A stretch of 64,000 nt of DNA from Desulfovibrio legallii (lineage in GTDB: Bacteria; Desulfobacterota; Desulfovibrionia; Desulfovibrionales; Desulfovibrionaceae), in assembly GCF_900102485.1 (NCBI RefSeq), contig NZ_FNBX01000014.1:1-64000 (forward strand), read 5' to 3'. The notes under the pieces were generated by a model. It did not search any database, was not told where the DNA came from, and saw only the letters and a list, made by a program, of their open reading frames with translations. Of this stretch, positions 47,138 through 56,525 are shown piece after piece. Numbering within the stretch: the first letter of the stretch is position 1; the number at the start of each line of letters is the position of its first letter. The position numbers and the translations under genes are program-made.

Positions 47138-48967
47138 ATGTGCGGCATTATCGGCTATGCGGGCCACCGGCCCGCCGTTCCCGTTGTGGTGGAAGGTCTG
47201 CGGCGGCTGGAATACCGCGGCTATGACTCCGCAGGCGTGGCTTTTATGCGCCAGGGCGCGCTGGCGGTGGTGCGGGCCACGGGCAAGCTGGCCGCACTGG
47301 AAGAAAAACTGGCCCACGAGGAAGGCGTGGCCACGCCCACCTGCGCCATGGGCCACACCCGCTGGGCCACCCACGGCGTGCCCGCGGAGCGCAACGCCCA
47401 TCCCCACCGCTCCAACGACGGGGCCCTTGCCCTGGTGCACAACGGCATCATTGAAAATTATCAGGAAATCAAGGCCGCCCTCGCGGCCAAGGGCTATACC
47501 TTCAGCTCGGAGACGGATACCGAGGTGCTGGTCAACCTCATCGCCGAGCGCCGCAAGACCGAGCCGGACCTGCTGCACGCCTTTGCCGCGGCCCTGCGCG
47601 AGGCCCACGGGGCTTACGCCGTGTGCCTCATGAGCCGAGAAGAGCCCGGCGTCGTCTACGCCGCGCGCCTGTCCGCGCCGCTCATCTTCGGCCTGGGCAC
47701 GGGCGAACACTTTGTGGCTTCGGACATCCCGGCCTTTCTGCCCTACACCCGGCAGGTGGTCTTTCTGGAGGACGGCGAGCTGGTGCGGGCCACAGCCTCA
47801 GACTACGCCATCCTCAAGCTGGCGGACCTGCGCCCGGTGCAGCATGAGGTCCAGACCATCCAGTGGGACATGCAGGCCGCGCAGAAGGGCGGCTATCGCC
47901 ACTTTATGCTTAAGGAAATTTTTGAGCAGCCCCGCGTGATCACCGACGGCCTTACCGGCCGGGCAACAGCAGACCACAGCGCCGTGCGCCTGGAGGAGCT
48001 GGACCCCCTGCCCCTGCCGCGCCGCCTGCACATCGTGGCCTGCGGCACCTCCTACCACTCCGGGCTCTGGGCGCGGCACCTGCTGGAACCCTGGGCCGGG
48101 GTGCCCGTGCAGGTGGAAATCGCCTCGGAATTTCGCTACCGCGAAAGCCTGATCCTGGATAAGGACGATATGGTGCTGGTCATCAGCCAGAGCGGCGAAA
48201 CCGCGGATACCCTGGCCGCCCTGCGCCGCGCGCGGGACTGCGGGGCCACTGTGCTGGGGCTTTGCAACGTGGTGGGGTCCTCCATCGCGCGGGAGGCCTC
48301 GGCCGTGCTCTACACCCAGGCCGGGCCGGAGATCAGCGTGGCCTCCACCAAGGCCATGTGCAGCCAGATGCTCATGCTGGCCCTTATGGCCCTCTACTGG
48401 GGCCAGCGCCGCCAGATCCTGCCGGAGGCCCAGCGCCGGGATCTGCTGCGTCAGCTGGAAAACCTGCCCGCCCTGCTGGACGACGCCCTGCCCGCCATGC
48501 ACGCCACAGCGCGCGAGCTGGCCCGCAAGTACGCCCAGGCGCGCAACTTCTTTTATCTGGGGCGGGGCCACTGCTATCCCCTGGCTCTGGAAGGGGCGCT
48601 CAAGCTCAAGGAGCTCTCCTACATCCACGCCGAAGGGTACGCCGCCGGCGAAATGAAGCACGGCCCCATTGCCCTTATCGACCCCAGCTTCCCCACCTTT
48701 GCCCTGGCCCTGAACGACGGGCTGCTGCCCAAAGTAGTTTCCAACATGGTGGAAGTGCAGGCCCGGCAGGGCAAGGTCATTGCCCTGACCAACCCCGGCG
48801 TGGAGCTGGAGGCTGAGGACGTCTGGCGCATTCCGGCCCTGCCCGCGCCCCTGGCCGGGTTTGTGGCCCTGCCCGCGCTGCAGCTCTTCAGCTACGAAAT
48901 GGCCGATTACCTGGGCAAGGATGTGGACCAACCCCGAAATCTGGCCAAGAGCGTCACCGTGGAGTAG
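47138..48967 (+). CDS. glmS: Glutamine--fructose-6-phosphate aminotransferase
   Basis: GlmS makes glucosamine-6-phosphate, entry point to peptidoglycan and LPS. The 609-residue protein starts MCGIIGYAGHRPAVPVVVEG, with the N-terminal nucleophile Cys exposed after Met removal. The glutaminase domain has GHTRWATHGVP and SETDTEVLVN. Two SIS domains follow (VACGTSYHSGLWARH, SQSGETADTLAALR, HAEGYAAGEMKHGPIALI), ending LAKSVTVE. AAGGAGA precedes ATG 47138; the frame is open further upstream without support. No glmS ribozyme is evident in the short leader. Confidence 0.98.
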   Translation: MCGIIGYAGHRPAVPVVVEGLRRLEYRGYDSAGVAFMRQGALAVVRATGKLAALEEKLAHEEGVATPTCAMGHTRWATHGVPAERNAHPHRSNDGALALVHNGIIENYQEIKAALAAKGYTFSSETDTEVLVNLIAERRKTEPDLLHAFAAALREAHGAYAVCLMSREEPGVVYAARLSAPLIFGLGTGEHFVASDIPAFLPYTRQVVFLEDGELVRATASDYAILKLADLRPVQHEVQTIQWDMQAAQKGGYRHFMLKEIFEQPRVITDGLTGRATADHSAVRLEELDPLPLPRRLHIVACGTSYHSGLWARHLLEPWAGVPVQVEIASEFRYRESLILDKDDMVLVISQSGETADTLAALRRARDCGATVLGLCNVVGSSIAREASAVLYTQAGPEISVASTKAMCSQMLMLALMALYWGQRRQILPEAQRRDLLRQLENLPALLDDALPAMHATARELARKYAQARNFFYLGRGHCYPLALEGALKLKELSYIHAEGYAAGEMKHGPIALIDPSFPTFALALNDGLLPKVVSNMVEVQARQGKVIALTNPGVELEAEDVWRIPALPAPLAGFVALPALQLFSYEMADYLGKDVDQPRNLAKSVTVE

Positions 48968-48989
48968 CCCGCGCCGCGCGCCGGATGCA

Positions 48990-49034
48990 AAAACGCCTTT
49001 CCCCTGGCACAGGGGAAAGGCGTTTTGCTTTTTT
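48990..49034. terminator. Bidirectional terminator between glmS and tRNA-Arg
   Basis: The 17-bp perfect arms AAAACGCCTTTCCCCTG (48990-49006) and CAGGGGAAAGGCGTTTT (49010-49026) enclose GCA; a GC then TTTTTT follows on the plus strand. It can end glmS from the left and tRNA-Arg from the right. Confidence 0.93.
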
Positions 49035-49036
49035 GC

Positions 49037-49113
<77 letters not shown>

Positions 49114-49123
49114 GCGATATGTG

Positions 49124-49152
49124 TTGTTATGCTCTGCGTGCCCGGCTGTCAA
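49124..49152 (-). promoter_or_regulatory. Promoter of tRNA-Arg
   Basis: On the minus strand a perfect TTGACA (49152-49147), 17-base spacer and TAACAA (49129-49124), placed right ahead of the tRNA 5' end at 49113. Confidence 0.75.
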
Positions 49153-49265
49153 GGGCGGCGGGCGGCCATTTTCGGCCCTGCCGCCAAAAGGGACGAGGAC
49201 GCGCAGCGGGAATGCGCGCGCCCTTGTCCTTGGCTGCAGAGCCATTTTTTCGGCGGGCCGCTATG

Positions 49266-49325
49266 CCCCGGTCCTTGGTGTAGCCCCCTGAAAGCCCCTG
49301 CCCCGGTCTTTGGTGTAGACCCCCA
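49266..49325. repeat. Pair of 24-base direct repeats between two tRNA genes
   Basis: CCCCGGTCYTTGGTGTAGNC followed by CCCC occurs at 49266-49289 and 49301-49325 with two mismatches, start to start 35 bases. On the minus strand GGTC-TACACCAAA-GACC in each unit could fold as a small hairpin. The rest of the 275-base tRNA-Arg/tRNA-His gap has a GACGCCCG...CGGGCGTC stem (about 49333-49367) downstream of tRNA-His that may terminate it. Confidence 0.7.
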
Positions 49326-49388
49326 AAATGCCGACGCCCGCGCTGCACTGGGCAGGACGGGCGTCGCAAAACACAGGGAGAAATTTGC

Positions 49389-49465
49389 TGGGGCGAAAGA
49401 TGGGACTCGAACCCACGGCCACCTGGGCCACAACCAGGTGCTCTACCAACTGAGCTACTTCCGCC
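49389..49465 (-). tRNA. tRNA-His(GTG)
   Basis: The minus strand has the extra 5' G (-1) opposite discriminator C, as required for tRNA-His, then GCGGAAGTAGCTCAGTTGGT. The anticodon arm CCTGG-TTGTGGC-CCAGG has anticodon GTG. T-loop GTTCGAGTC and acceptor complement CTTTCGC with encoded CCA follow. Confidence 0.97.
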
Positions 49466-49478
49466 GCACGGGAAAGCA

Positions 49479-49507
49479 TTTATACGCAGCTTCTTCCCCT
49501 TTGGCAA
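49479..49507 (-). promoter_or_regulatory. Promoter of tRNA-His
   Basis: On the minus strand TTGCCA (49507-49502), 17-base spacer and TATAAA (49484-49479), 14 bases ahead of the tRNA. Confidence 0.8.
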
Positions 49508-49607
49508 GTTTTTTTCTCCGCGGATACTCTGGATTTTGTCTAGAATACCGGCTATGCTTGCTCATCATTCACGCGCGCGGCAGGTTCGCGCCCATCACGG
49601 AGACGGC

Positions 49608-50858
49608 ATGGACAAACTGGTTATCGAAGGCGGCGTGCCCCTTACGGGCGGCATAGACATCAGCGGCTCCAAAAACGCGGCCCTGCCCATCCTGTTCGCG
49701 TCCATCCTGCTCTCCGAGCCGGCCCGCATCGCCAACGTGCCGGACCTGCGCGACATCCACACCACCCTCAAGCTCCTGAACGTGCTGGGCTGCGCCTGCG
49801 CCTACGACGACCACGAGGTGCGCACGCAGCCCGGCAAACTTTTGCCCGAAGCCCCCTACGACCTGGTGCGCACCATGCGCGCCTCCGTACTTTGCCTGGG
49901 CCCCCTGCTGGCCCGCATCGGCCAGGCCCGCGTGGCCCTGCCCGGCGGCTGCGCCATCGGCGCGCGCCCCGTGGACCAGCACCTCAAGGGCCTGGAATGC
50001 ATGGGCGCCAGCTTCCAGCTGGAGGAAGGCTACATCCTCGGCCGCTGCCGCCGCCTCACGGGCGCGCGCATTACCTTTGACATGCCCACCGTGGGCGGCA
50101 CGGAAAATCTGCTCATGGCCGCTGTGCTGGCCGAGGGCGAAACCCTGCTGGAAAACGCCGCCCGCGAACCCGAAGTGGTGGACCTGGCCAACTTTCTGCG
50201 GGCCTGCGGCGCCAACATCGAAGGCCACGGCACAGACGTCATCCGCATCCAGGGCGTAGCGGCCCTCCACGGCGCAGATTACGCCGTCATGCCCGACCGT
50301 ATCGAGGCGGGCACCTTTCTGGTGGCCGCGGGCATCACCGGCGGCGAGCTTCTGCTCCGCCACTGCCCCTTTGACGCCCTGGAAGCCGTGATCCGCAAGC
50401 TGTGCCATATGGGCATGGAAATAACCCAGACCCCCCAGGGCGTGCTGGCCCGCTGCGCCGGGCCCCTGCACGGCACGGACGTGAAAACCCAGCCCTACCC
50501 CGGCTTTCCCACTGACATGCAGGCGCAGATCATGGCCCTCATGTGCCTGGCGGACGGCGCCAGCGTGGTGGAGGAAAGCATCTTTGAAAACCGCTACATG
50601 CATGTGCTGGAACTGGTGCGCCTGGGCGCGCAGATCAAGGTCTCCGGTCACACGGCCATGGTGCGCGGCGTGCAGGGCCTGACGGGCGCGCCTGTCATGG
50701 CCTCTGACCTGCGGGCCAGCGCCTCCCTCGTCCTGGCCGGCCTGGCCGCGCGCGGCCGCACCGAAGTACGCCGCATCTACCACCTGGATCGCGGCTACGA
50801 ACACATTGAACACAAACTTACGGCCGTGGGCGCGCGCATCCGCCGCGAACAGGAATAG
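49608..50858 (+). CDS. murA: UDP-N-acetylglucosamine 1-carboxyvinyltransferase
   Basis: MurA starts peptidoglycan precursor synthesis by adding enolpyruvyl to UDP-GlcNAc. The 416-residue protein starts [27 protein letters not shown]. The active-site loop is [16 protein letters not shown] with Cys at residue 115, the residue alkylated by fosfomycin, so the enzyme should be fosfomycin-sensitive. [13 protein letters not shown] and the catalytic Arg/Asp regions are present. The start at 49608 has CGGAG upstream; the frame is open 24 codons further. Confidence 0.97.
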   Translation: MDKLVIEGGVPLTGGIDISGSKNAALPILFASILLSEPARIANVPDLRDIHTTLKLLNVLGCACAYDDHEVRTQPGKLLPEAPYDLVRTMRASVLCLGPLLARIGQARVALPGGCAIGARPVDQHLKGLECMGASFQLEEGYILGRCRRLTGARITFDMPTVGGTENLLMAAVLAEGETLLENAAREPEVVDLANFLRACGANIEGHGTDVIRIQGVAALHGADYAVMPDRIEAGTFLVAAGITGGELLLRHCPFDALEAVIRKLCHMGMEITQTPQGVLARCAGPLHGTDVKTQPYPGFPTDMQAQIMALMCLADGASVVEESIFENRYMHVLELVRLGAQIKVSGHTAMVRGVQGLTGAPVMASDLRASASLVLAGLAARGRTEVRRIYHLDRGYEHIEHKLTAVGARIRREQE

Positions 50859-50881
50859 CCGCGCCCCCAACGGAGGTCCAT

Positions 50882-51553
50882 ATGCCGCGCCTGGCCTTGC
50901 TTCTGCTCCTGCTTCTGCTGCCCTGCCTCAACGGCTGCGCCGCCTACGGCGTCTATGACGACCCGCGCCTGGCCGGCACCATCTCAGAGGATACCCAGCT
51001 GGCCGCCAAAATCAAAACCGCCCTCATGGACGAGAGCTTCACCGGCGGCTGGTCCGTGGCCGTCTACAGCTTCTACAACCACGTCTTCCTGGTGGGCGAA
51101 GTGCCCGCGGACATGCAGGCCAAGGCCGTAACCATAGCCCGCCGCTACAAGCCCCGCTCCGTCACGCCCCACTGGTTCGCCCCCAAGACCAGCAGCGAAA
51201 GCAATATGGCCCTGGCCACCAAGCTGCGCACGGAATTCATCGGCGCCAAAGGCCTCTCCTCCACCCGGGTGGAAACGGAAGTCAACGCCGGGCGCGTGGT
51301 GCTTCTGGGCGTGGTCAAAGACAATGCCGAACGCCAGCTTGCCATCCGCACCGCCCGCCGCGTTTCGGGCGTCACCTCTGTGACCAGCTACCTTATGCTG
51401 CCCCAGAAGGCCGGACAGCTGGACGACATCCAGCCCCAGCACGCCGCAGGCGCGGCCAAGCCCGAAACCGCCGCCGAACCCCAGGCCGCCGATGCGGCAG
51501 CAGGCGCAGCCGCCGATGAGGCCAAGAGCCCGGAAAGCCGCGACCTGCCGTAA
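50882..51553 (+). CDS. BON-domain outer-membrane-type lipoprotein
   Basis: This 223-residue protein starts MPRLALLLLLLLLPCLNGC; the lipobox Cys is residue 19. Two BON domains follow (about 38-105, EDTQLAAKIKTALMD and VFLVGEVPADMQAKAV; about 115-185, ATKLRTEFIGAKGLSSTRVE and VVLLGVVKDNAERQLAIRTA). The C-terminal 45 residues are Ala/Glu-rich and probably disordered. The layout resembles YraP/DolP, which supports envelope integrity. It starts 23 bases after murA with GGAGG and is likely cotranscribed. Confidence 0.88.
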   Translation: MPRLALLLLLLLLPCLNGCAAYGVYDDPRLAGTISEDTQLAAKIKTALMDESFTGGWSVAVYSFYNHVFLVGEVPADMQAKAVTIARRYKPRSVTPHWFAPKTSSESNMALATKLRTEFIGAKGLSSTRVETEVNAGRVVLLGVVKDNAERQLAIRTARRVSGVTSVTSYLMLPQKAGQLDDIQPQHAAGAAKPETAAEPQAADAAAGAAADEAKSPESRDLP

Positions 51554-51565
51554 AAAACGGCTTTC

Positions 51566-51736
51566 GTGGGGGAAAGGGAACTTTTGAGCGCGGCCGTCTT
51601 CGCCCGTAACTAGCACGGCTGTCTTCGCCCGTAACTTCCTTTGTCGTAACGGGCTAAGCTCCTTTGTCGTAATGGGCTGAGCTGACTAAACGTTTCCCCC
51701 CTCCCCATTCTTTTCAAAAAACCTTTCTCACTTCAG
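51566..51736 (+). repeat. Family A repeat with inserted direct-repeat block, copy A5
   Basis: It opens with GTGGGGGAAAGGGAACTTTTG and closes with TTTTCAAAAAACCTTTCTC. The inserted block (51585-51684) is closely similar to that of copy A4: GTCTTCGCCCGTAACT twice, then CCTTTGTCGTAACGGGCTAA and a second, slightly changed copy of that unit (CCTTTGTCGTAATGGGCTGA). It follows the BON lipoprotein gene in terminator position. Confidence 0.8.
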
Positions 51737-51925
51737 GGGGCGCGCAAGGCGCCCCTCCCGATACGGGGGTGCGCAGGTCTCCTGTCGCGTCTCCCGGTCG
51801 AAATTCCCCACATTGCTCCTGGCCGCAGCCCTGAAACCGGGGGCAGCCTCCTGCCGCGTCGCTTTTGTGCGCACTGTGCGTATTGTTCCCTCTGCGCCTT
51901 CTGTGCGCAGACGAGGGGAGCGAAA

Positions 51926-51986
51926 TGTTCTTATCTTTTATAACTATACAAAATAATTTAAATTTTTAAGTAACATTCTGAGAACA
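51926..51986. promoter_or_regulatory. AT-rich patch upstream of sdaA
   Basis: About 60 bases with very low GC stand out in the GC-rich surroundings; they are bounded by TGTTCT (51926-51931) and AGAACA (51981-51986). Inside are TATAAC and TATACA but no matching -35. The ~430 bases between repeat A5 and sdaA hold no gene. A regulator-binding site or UP-element-like promoter is possible. Confidence 0.4.
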
Positions 51987-52173
51987 AAGCCTGCCGCATT
52001 GCACCCCGGCACGCTCTGTGTCACAACCAGATCTGGCGTGCGGCGGCAAACCCGGAAGCCGCACTCGCGCGGCCGGAATACGCCCCACCGGGCTCGCGCC
52101 CGCCGGGATACGCCCTGCGCGTCCCCTGCGCAAAAACTTTTTCCCCAACCACCGCTCCCAGTGGAGGCTTGCC

Positions 52174-53565
52174 ATGTTGAGCGTTTTTGAGTTGTTCAAG
52201 ATTGGCATTGGGCCGTCCAGTTCCCACACCATGGGGCCCATGCTGGCGGGACGGTGCTTTGCCGGGGAGCTGGCGGGCCTGGGGCTGCTGGGCATGACGG
52301 CGCGGGTGCGGGTGGAGCTGTTCGGTTCTCTGGCGCTCACCGGTCGGGGGCACGGCACGGACGCGGCCGTGCTGGCGGGTCTGGAAAATGAAGACCCGGA
52401 GCATGTGGACCCGGCCCGGCTTCCTGCCCGTGCGGCGGCGCTGCGCCAAGGGGGCGACCTTATGCTGGCGGGGGTGCAGCCCGTGCCCTTTGCCTATGAT
52501 CAAGACCTGCTGGAACACAAAGGACTGTTTTTGCCCCGCCACGCCAACGCCCTGACCCTCACGGCCCTGGGCCCGGACGGCAGCGTGCTGCACGCGCGCA
52601 CCTACTATTCCATAGGCGGCGGGGCCATCCGCACGGATACGAACTTTGACAGCCCGGACGAGGATTATCCCGCCCCGCCCTACCCTTATGAAACCGCCGC
52701 GGAGCTTTTTGCCCACTGCGCGGCGCAGCGCATGAGCGTGGCCCAGGTGGTGCGGGCCAATGAGGTCTTCTGGCGTTCGGAAGAGGAAGTGGACGCCCGG
52801 CTGGACGCCATTATGGCTGTGATGAAGGAAGCCGTGGAACGGGGCTGCTGCACGGACGGCGTGCTGCCCGGCGGCTATCGGGTGCGCCGCCGCGCGCCCA
52901 ACCTGCTGCGCAAGGTCAGCGCCCTGCAGGCGGCGGGGCGGCGGGATCTGAGCCTCTGGCCCATGCTCTACGCCTTTGCCGTGGCGGAAGAAAACGCCTC
53001 CGGCGGGCGGGTGGTCACCGCGCCCACCAACGGATCGGCGGGCGTGGTGCCGGCGGTGCTGCTCTATTACCAGAACTTCTACCCCCACGCCACGGAAGAA
53101 GGCGCACGCGACTTCCTGCTCACGGCCGGGGCCATCGGCCTGTTCTACAAGTGCAAGGCCTCCATTTCAGGCGCGCAGGTGGGCTGCCAGGGCGAAGTGG
53201 GGGCGGCCTGCTCCATGGCGGCCGGGGCTTACTGCGCCGTCACCGGCGGCAGCGTCAAACAGGTGGAAGTGGCGGCCGAAATCGGCATGGAGCACAACCT
53301 GGGCCTGACCTGCGACCCCGTGGGCGGCCTGGTGCAGATACCCTGCATTGAGCGCAACGGCGTGGCCGCCGAACGCGCCGTTAACTGCGCCCAGCTTTCC
53401 CGCCTGGAAGACGGGCGCGAGCGCGTGGTCTCTCTGGACCAGATCATCGGCGTCATGTACCGCACCGGTCTGGACCTCCAGGCCCGCTACAAGGAAACCT
53501 CCCTGGGCGGTCTGGCCCAGGCCGTAAGCGCCGTGCTGGAACAGCGCCCGAACGCCGCCGACTGA
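52174..53565 (+). CDS. sdaA: L-serine ammonia-lyase, iron-sulfur dependent
   Basis: SdaA deaminates L-serine to pyruvate using a labile [4Fe-4S] cluster. The 463-residue single-chain form starts [23 protein letters not shown]. The beta-type domain is followed by the alpha-type domain with [39 protein letters not shown] (cluster cysteines), [20 protein letters not shown] and the C-terminal [19 protein letters not shown] precedes ATG 52174. Monocistronic as far as can be seen; repeat B2 follows 38 bases after the stop. Confidence 0.95.
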   Translation: MLSVFELFKIGIGPSSSHTMGPMLAGRCFAGELAGLGLLGMTARVRVELFGSLALTGRGHGTDAAVLAGLENEDPEHVDPARLPARAAALRQGGDLMLAGVQPVPFAYDQDLLEHKGLFLPRHANALTLTALGPDGSVLHARTYYSIGGGAIRTDTNFDSPDEDYPAPPYPYETAAELFAHCAAQRMSVAQVVRANEVFWRSEEEVDARLDAIMAVMKEAVERGCCTDGVLPGGYRVRRRAPNLLRKVSALQAAGRRDLSLWPMLYAFAVAEENASGGRVVTAPTNGSAGVVPAVLLYYQNFYPHATEEGARDFLLTAGAIGLFYKCKASISGAQVGCQGEVGAACSMAAGAYCAVTGGSVKQVEVAAEIGMEHNLGLTCDPVGGLVQIPCIERNGVAAERAVNCAQLSRLEDGRERVVSLDQIIGVMYRTGLDLQARYKETSLGGLAQAVSAVLEQRPNAAD

Positions 53566-53603
53566 CCGAAAAGGGCCAGCGCCGCGCCAGCCGCGGAGCT
53601 TCT

Positions 53604-53749
53604 AGAGCAGATTACCTTTGAGAACAGGCATTCTCAAAGTTTACGGCACGCTCGTTTCGGCGCCTAACCGTGCAAATAACTTGCGCTTACGCCTCCACAA
53701 CGGGCGTCTGCTCACGCAGCAGCCAGGGCCTTTCAAAGTTGAAATGCCC
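53604..53749. repeat. Family B two-hairpin intergenic repeat, copy B2
   Basis: It runs from AGAGCAGAT through CTTTGAGAA-CAGGCA-TTCTCAAAG (53618-53641), GCACGCTCGTTTCGGCGC, TTGCGCTTACGCCTCCACAA and GGCGTCTGCT, and continues into a second hairpin GGGC-TTTCAA...TTGAAA-GCCC (53726-53749). It lies between sdaA and a GNAT gene fragment on the other strand. Confidence 0.88.
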
Positions 53750-53899
53750 TCCTCCCGCCAGGGAGTCCCGCCGCGCGGCGGCATGAAGCGCCGTCACAGC
53801 CGCAGGGGAAAGAAAGGCGGGGGTGGCTCCCACGCTGCGCCGCCAGAGGGCCGCCAAAGCGGCGTGGTCCGCCCTGACGGCGCGGCGCAGACAGCGCAA
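53687..53899 (-). pseudogene. GNAT acetyltransferase N-terminal fragment fused into repeat B2
   Basis: Directly after the UPF0173 gene the minus strand reads CLRRAVRADHAALAALWRRS-VGATPAFLS, the opening beta-strand and helices of many GNAT N-acetyltransferases (typically ADHxALxxLWxRSVxATHxFLS). After about 48 residues the frame runs into repeat B2, which supplies the last 22 residues (HFNFERPWLLREQTPVVEA) and the stop. The start would be TTG at 53899. The acetyl-CoA motif is absent, so the protein cannot be active. Confidence 0.6.
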
Positions 53900-53906
53900 G
53901 GCTTTC

Positions 53907-54593
53907 TCAGCCAAAGCTGACCGTTTCTCCCACGCCCATCTCCACGCAGGTGCAGGAAAGGTGCTGCTTTTGCAGGGCTTCCTTAAAGGCCGCCGTATTC
54001 TGGGCCAGCGCGGGGAAGGTGCCCCAGTGCATGGGGATGACGGCCTTGCAGGCCAGGAGTTTGCAGGCCAGGGCGGCCTGGCGGGCGTCCATGGTGAACA
54101 CGCCGCCCACGGGCAGCAGGGCCACGTCAATGGAATACAGCCGCCCCCACAGCTCCATGCCGCTGAATACGCAGGTATCGCCCGCGTGGTACACGGTGAG
54201 GCCGTCGGGCATGCGCACAATGTAGCCCGCAGGCGCGCCGGAATCGCTGGAGTGGTAGGCCTGGGTCATGGTCACGCTCACGCCCTTGCAGCTCACCGTG
54301 CCGCCCATGTTGAAGCCGATGCCGTTCAGCACCTGCGCCTGCGGCACGCCCGCCGCAACCAGTTTGCCCGCCGTGCCCACAATGGCCCCCAGCATGGCCC
54401 CGGTGCGGCGGCACACCTCCACCGCTTCCCCCACATGATCGCTGTGGTCGTGGGTCACCAGCACCAGGTCCACTGGGCCGACGGTGGCCGCGCTCATGTC
54501 CGAAGGCGGCGCAAAAAAAGGATCAAGGACAACCTGCGCCGCAGGGCAGGCAATTTTAAAGGCCGAATGGCCGTACCAGGTAATGGAGCTCAT
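53907..54593 (-). CDS. UPF0173 metal-dependent hydrolase
   Basis: This 228-residue protein is of the metallo-beta-lactamase fold, UPF0173 group. It starts [14 protein letters not shown]; the ATG at 54593 is chosen because GGAGG lies 7 bases ahead, while the ATG two codons earlier is too close. Metal ligands appear in [33 protein letters not shown] and [13 protein letters not shown]. Physiological substrate unknown. It is flanked by repeats B2 and B3, with a truncated GNAT gene immediately downstream. Confidence 0.9.
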   Translation of the reverse strand: MSSITWYGHSAFKIACPAAQVVLDPFFAPPSDMSAATVGPVDLVLVTHDHSDHVGEAVEVCRRTGAMLGAIVGTAGKLVAAGVPQAQVLNGIGFNMGGTVSCKGVSVTMTQAYHSSDSGAPAGYIVRMPDGLTVYHAGDTCVFSGMELWGRLYSIDVALLPVGGVFTMDARQAALACKLLACKAVIPMHWGTFPALAQNTAAFKEALQKQHLSCTCVEMGVGETVSFG

Positions 54594-54670
54594 GCTCATG
54601 CCTCCCGCGTCCGAAGCCGGACGCCGCGCTTGCGGCACCGGGCGACGCGCCGCCCGTGTGCCCGTTCTTG

Positions 54671-54815
54671 GAGCAGACTGCCTTTGAGAACAGGCATTCC
54701 CAAAGGTTACGACGCGCTCGTTCCGAGGTCTGCCAGCGCAAATGCCCTGCGCTGGCGCCTCCACGGCGCGCCTCTGCCCACGCAGCCGCCCCGGCATTCC
54801 AAAATTGAAATGCCG
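54671..54815. repeat. Family B two-hairpin intergenic repeat, copy B3
   Basis: This is a more diverged copy: GAGCAGACTGCCTTTGAGAA-CAGGCATTCCCAAAGG, CTCCACGGCGCGCCTCTGCC, and the second hairpin CGGCATT...AATGCCG (54792-54815). Compared with B1 the outer stem pair A-T has become C-G, a compensatory change. It fills the gap between the UPF0173 start and the ubiX stop. Confidence 0.8.
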
Positions 54816-54849
54816 CATCCGCAAGCAAGAACCTGCGCCGGACGGGCCG

Positions 54850-55494
54850 TCAGCCCGCCGTCGGCGCGTCCCCCCAGCGCCCCAGCTGGTGCGGCAGCCC
54901 CAGCTGGTCAAAAATGCGGCCGCAGGCCTGGCGCAACAGTTCATCCAACGACTGCGGCCGCAGATAAAACCCCGGCGAAAAAGGCATGATCACGGCCCCG
55001 GCCTCCTGCAGCGCGAGCATATTGCGCAGATGCACGGCGGAAAGCGGGCTCTCCCGCGTGACCAGCACCAGCGGGAGCCGCTCCTTAAGGGCCACGTCCG
55101 CCGCACGCTGCAGCAGATTGCGCGTGGCCCCGCTGGCCAGAGCGCCCAGAGTGCCCATGGAGCAAGGGGCCACCAGCATGGCCGCCGGAACAGGACCGCG
55201 CCGCCACCAGGATCCGCTGGCCGGCCCGGCCCCCAGATCCTCCGGGGCATAAACTTCTGCCGCGTGGGCCGTAAGCCGCTCCGGCCCGGCCCCGCATTCG
55301 GCCCGCAGCACGGCCCGCGCGCCCTGTGAAACAATGCAGTGCACGCGCACCCCCGCCATGCGGGCCAGCAGCCGCAGCGCGCATTCGGCCAGCGCCATGC
55401 CGCTGGCCCCGCTCACGCCCACCACGATGTCGCGCGCGGGCTGCCCTGCGGCCTCAGCGCCGCGTCCATCGCCATGCACACCATATTCGCCCAT
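54850..55494 (-). CDS. ubiX: Flavin prenyltransferase
   Basis: UbiX makes prenylated FMN for UbiD-type decarboxylases. The 214-residue protein has an N-terminal extension of ~20 residues, then [20 protein letters not shown] (FMN site), [53 protein letters not shown] and [20 protein letters not shown]. All are diagnostic. The start (55494, or 55497) lacks a strong ribosome binding site. No ubiD is in the window. A 187-base gap separates it from cbiC. Confidence 0.93.
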   Translation of the reverse strand: MGEYGVHGDGRGAEAAGQPARDIVVGVSGASGMALAECALRLLARMAGVRVHCIVSQGARAVLRAECGAGPERLTAHAAEVYAPEDLGAGPASGSWWRRGPVPAAMLVAPCSMGTLGALASGATRNLLQRAADVALKERLPLVLVTRESPLSAVHLRNMLALQEAGAVIMPFSPGFYLRPQSLDELLRQACGRIFDQLGLPHQLGRWGDAPTAG

Positions 55495-55681
55495 CACTGT
55501 TTTTCCCCGCAGCTTGTGACCGCCCGGCGTTCCCTTGCGCGCCCCTCGTCGCCAGCGGCGTGTTTCTTAGCATAAGCCACAACCCTGTGGGCCGCAAACG
55601 CCCGCTCCGGCGCGCAACCGCGCCGCAAAGCCACGCCTGCGCCTTTGCGGCGGGCCTCTGCGCGACAACTGCCAGAGCCTT

Positions 55682-56482
55682 TCAAGGGTGCAATGTTTCC
55701 CCTTTTTTTTCTTTCAGGGCGATTTCGGCCAGAGCGTTGACGCAGGCGGCGGCCAGGGCGGAACCGCCCTTACGGCCCAGGAGGGTGAAGTGGGGCCAGG
55801 GGCTTTGGTGGAGCAGGGCCTTGGACTGAGCGGCGTTGACGAAGCCCACGGGCATGCCGACGATCAGGGCGGGAGCGGGCGCGCCCGCGGCCAGGGCGTC
55901 CAGCAGGCCCAGAAGGGCGGTGGGGGCATTGCCGATGGCCACGATCTGTCCGCCCATGCGGGGGGCCAGCAGCTCCAGCCCGGCGCGGGTGCGCGTGGTG
56001 TCGCGGGTTCTGGCCAGCGCTTCCAGACCGGGCAGGCTCATAATGGGCATGACCCTGACGCCCAGGGGGGTCAGGCGGCGCAAGGGCAGCCCGGCGGCAG
56101 CCATGCGGGTATCGGTAAAAACCGTGCAGCCGCGCAGCAGGGCTGCAACGCCATTGCGCAGGCCCTGGGCGCTCAGGCGCAGGTCGGGGAGAATTTCCGT
56201 ATCGCCCAGGGTGTGGATGCAGCGCCGGGCCACCTGCCAGAGAGGGCCGGAAAAGGGGCGCGGCTCCGGGATTTCGGCGTCGATGACCGCAAAGGAGCGG
56301 GCCTCAATGGCCGCGGGGGTGTGGGCCGGATCCAGCGCAAGCTCGCGCGCGGCGTCCGTGCCGGTTCCGGGGGGCGATTGCCGGGGGTGTGCTGTGGCCG
56401 GTGCTGTGGCCTGTGCTGTGGCCTGTGCTGTGGCCTGTGCTGTGGATTGACCCGCTGTGGGGCCGGGATGGCGTGGGGGCAT
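55682..56482 (-). CDS. cbiC: Precorrin-8X / cobalt-precorrin-8 methylmutase
   Basis: This enzyme catalyses the 1,5-methyl shift giving (cobalt-)hydrogenobyrinate in cobalamin synthesis. The start at ATG 56482 is supported by CAAGGAC upstream and gives 266 residues, longer than usual because of a ~50-residue Ala/Thr/Gln/Pro-rich N terminus encoded partly by a 12-base tandem repeat. The enzyme proper begins near TPAAIEARSFAVIDAEI and has FTDTRMAAAGL (catalytic region), IVAIGNAPTALLGLLD, IVGMPVGFVNAAQSK and LLGRKGGSALAAACVNAL. It is 43 bases downstream of cbiA, forming a small cobalamin unit. Confidence 0.92.
   Translation of the reverse strand: MPPRHPGPTAGQSTAQATAQATAQATAPATAHPRQSPPGTGTDAARELALDPAHTPAAIEARSFAVIDAEIPEPRPFSGPLWQVARRCIHTLGDTEILPDLRLSAQGLRNGVAALLRGCTVFTDTRMAAAGLPLRRLTPLGVRVMPIMSLPGLEALARTRDTTRTRAGLELLAPRMGGQIVAIGNAPTALLGLLDALAAGAPAPALIVGMPVGFVNAAQSKALLHQSPWPHFTLLGRKGGSALAAACVNALAEIALKEKKGETLHP
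56389..56446. repeat. 12-base tandem repeat inside cbiC
   Basis: GTGCTGTGGCCT is repeated four times plus ten bases of a fifth (56389-56446); the first unit differs at its last base. On the coding strand it gives the peptide period TAQA (TAQATAQATAQATAPATA). The multiple of three means copy-number slippage changes length but not frame. Confidence 0.95.
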
Positions 56483-56525
56483 GGGGCGTCCTTGGGGCAG
56501 CGCCGGACAGGCGTCCGGTTGGGGT

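Noticed and set aside
56389..56446. Short tandem repeats as a CRISPR array
   Set aside because: Units are 12 bases, directly adjacent with no spacers, and lie inside cbiC.
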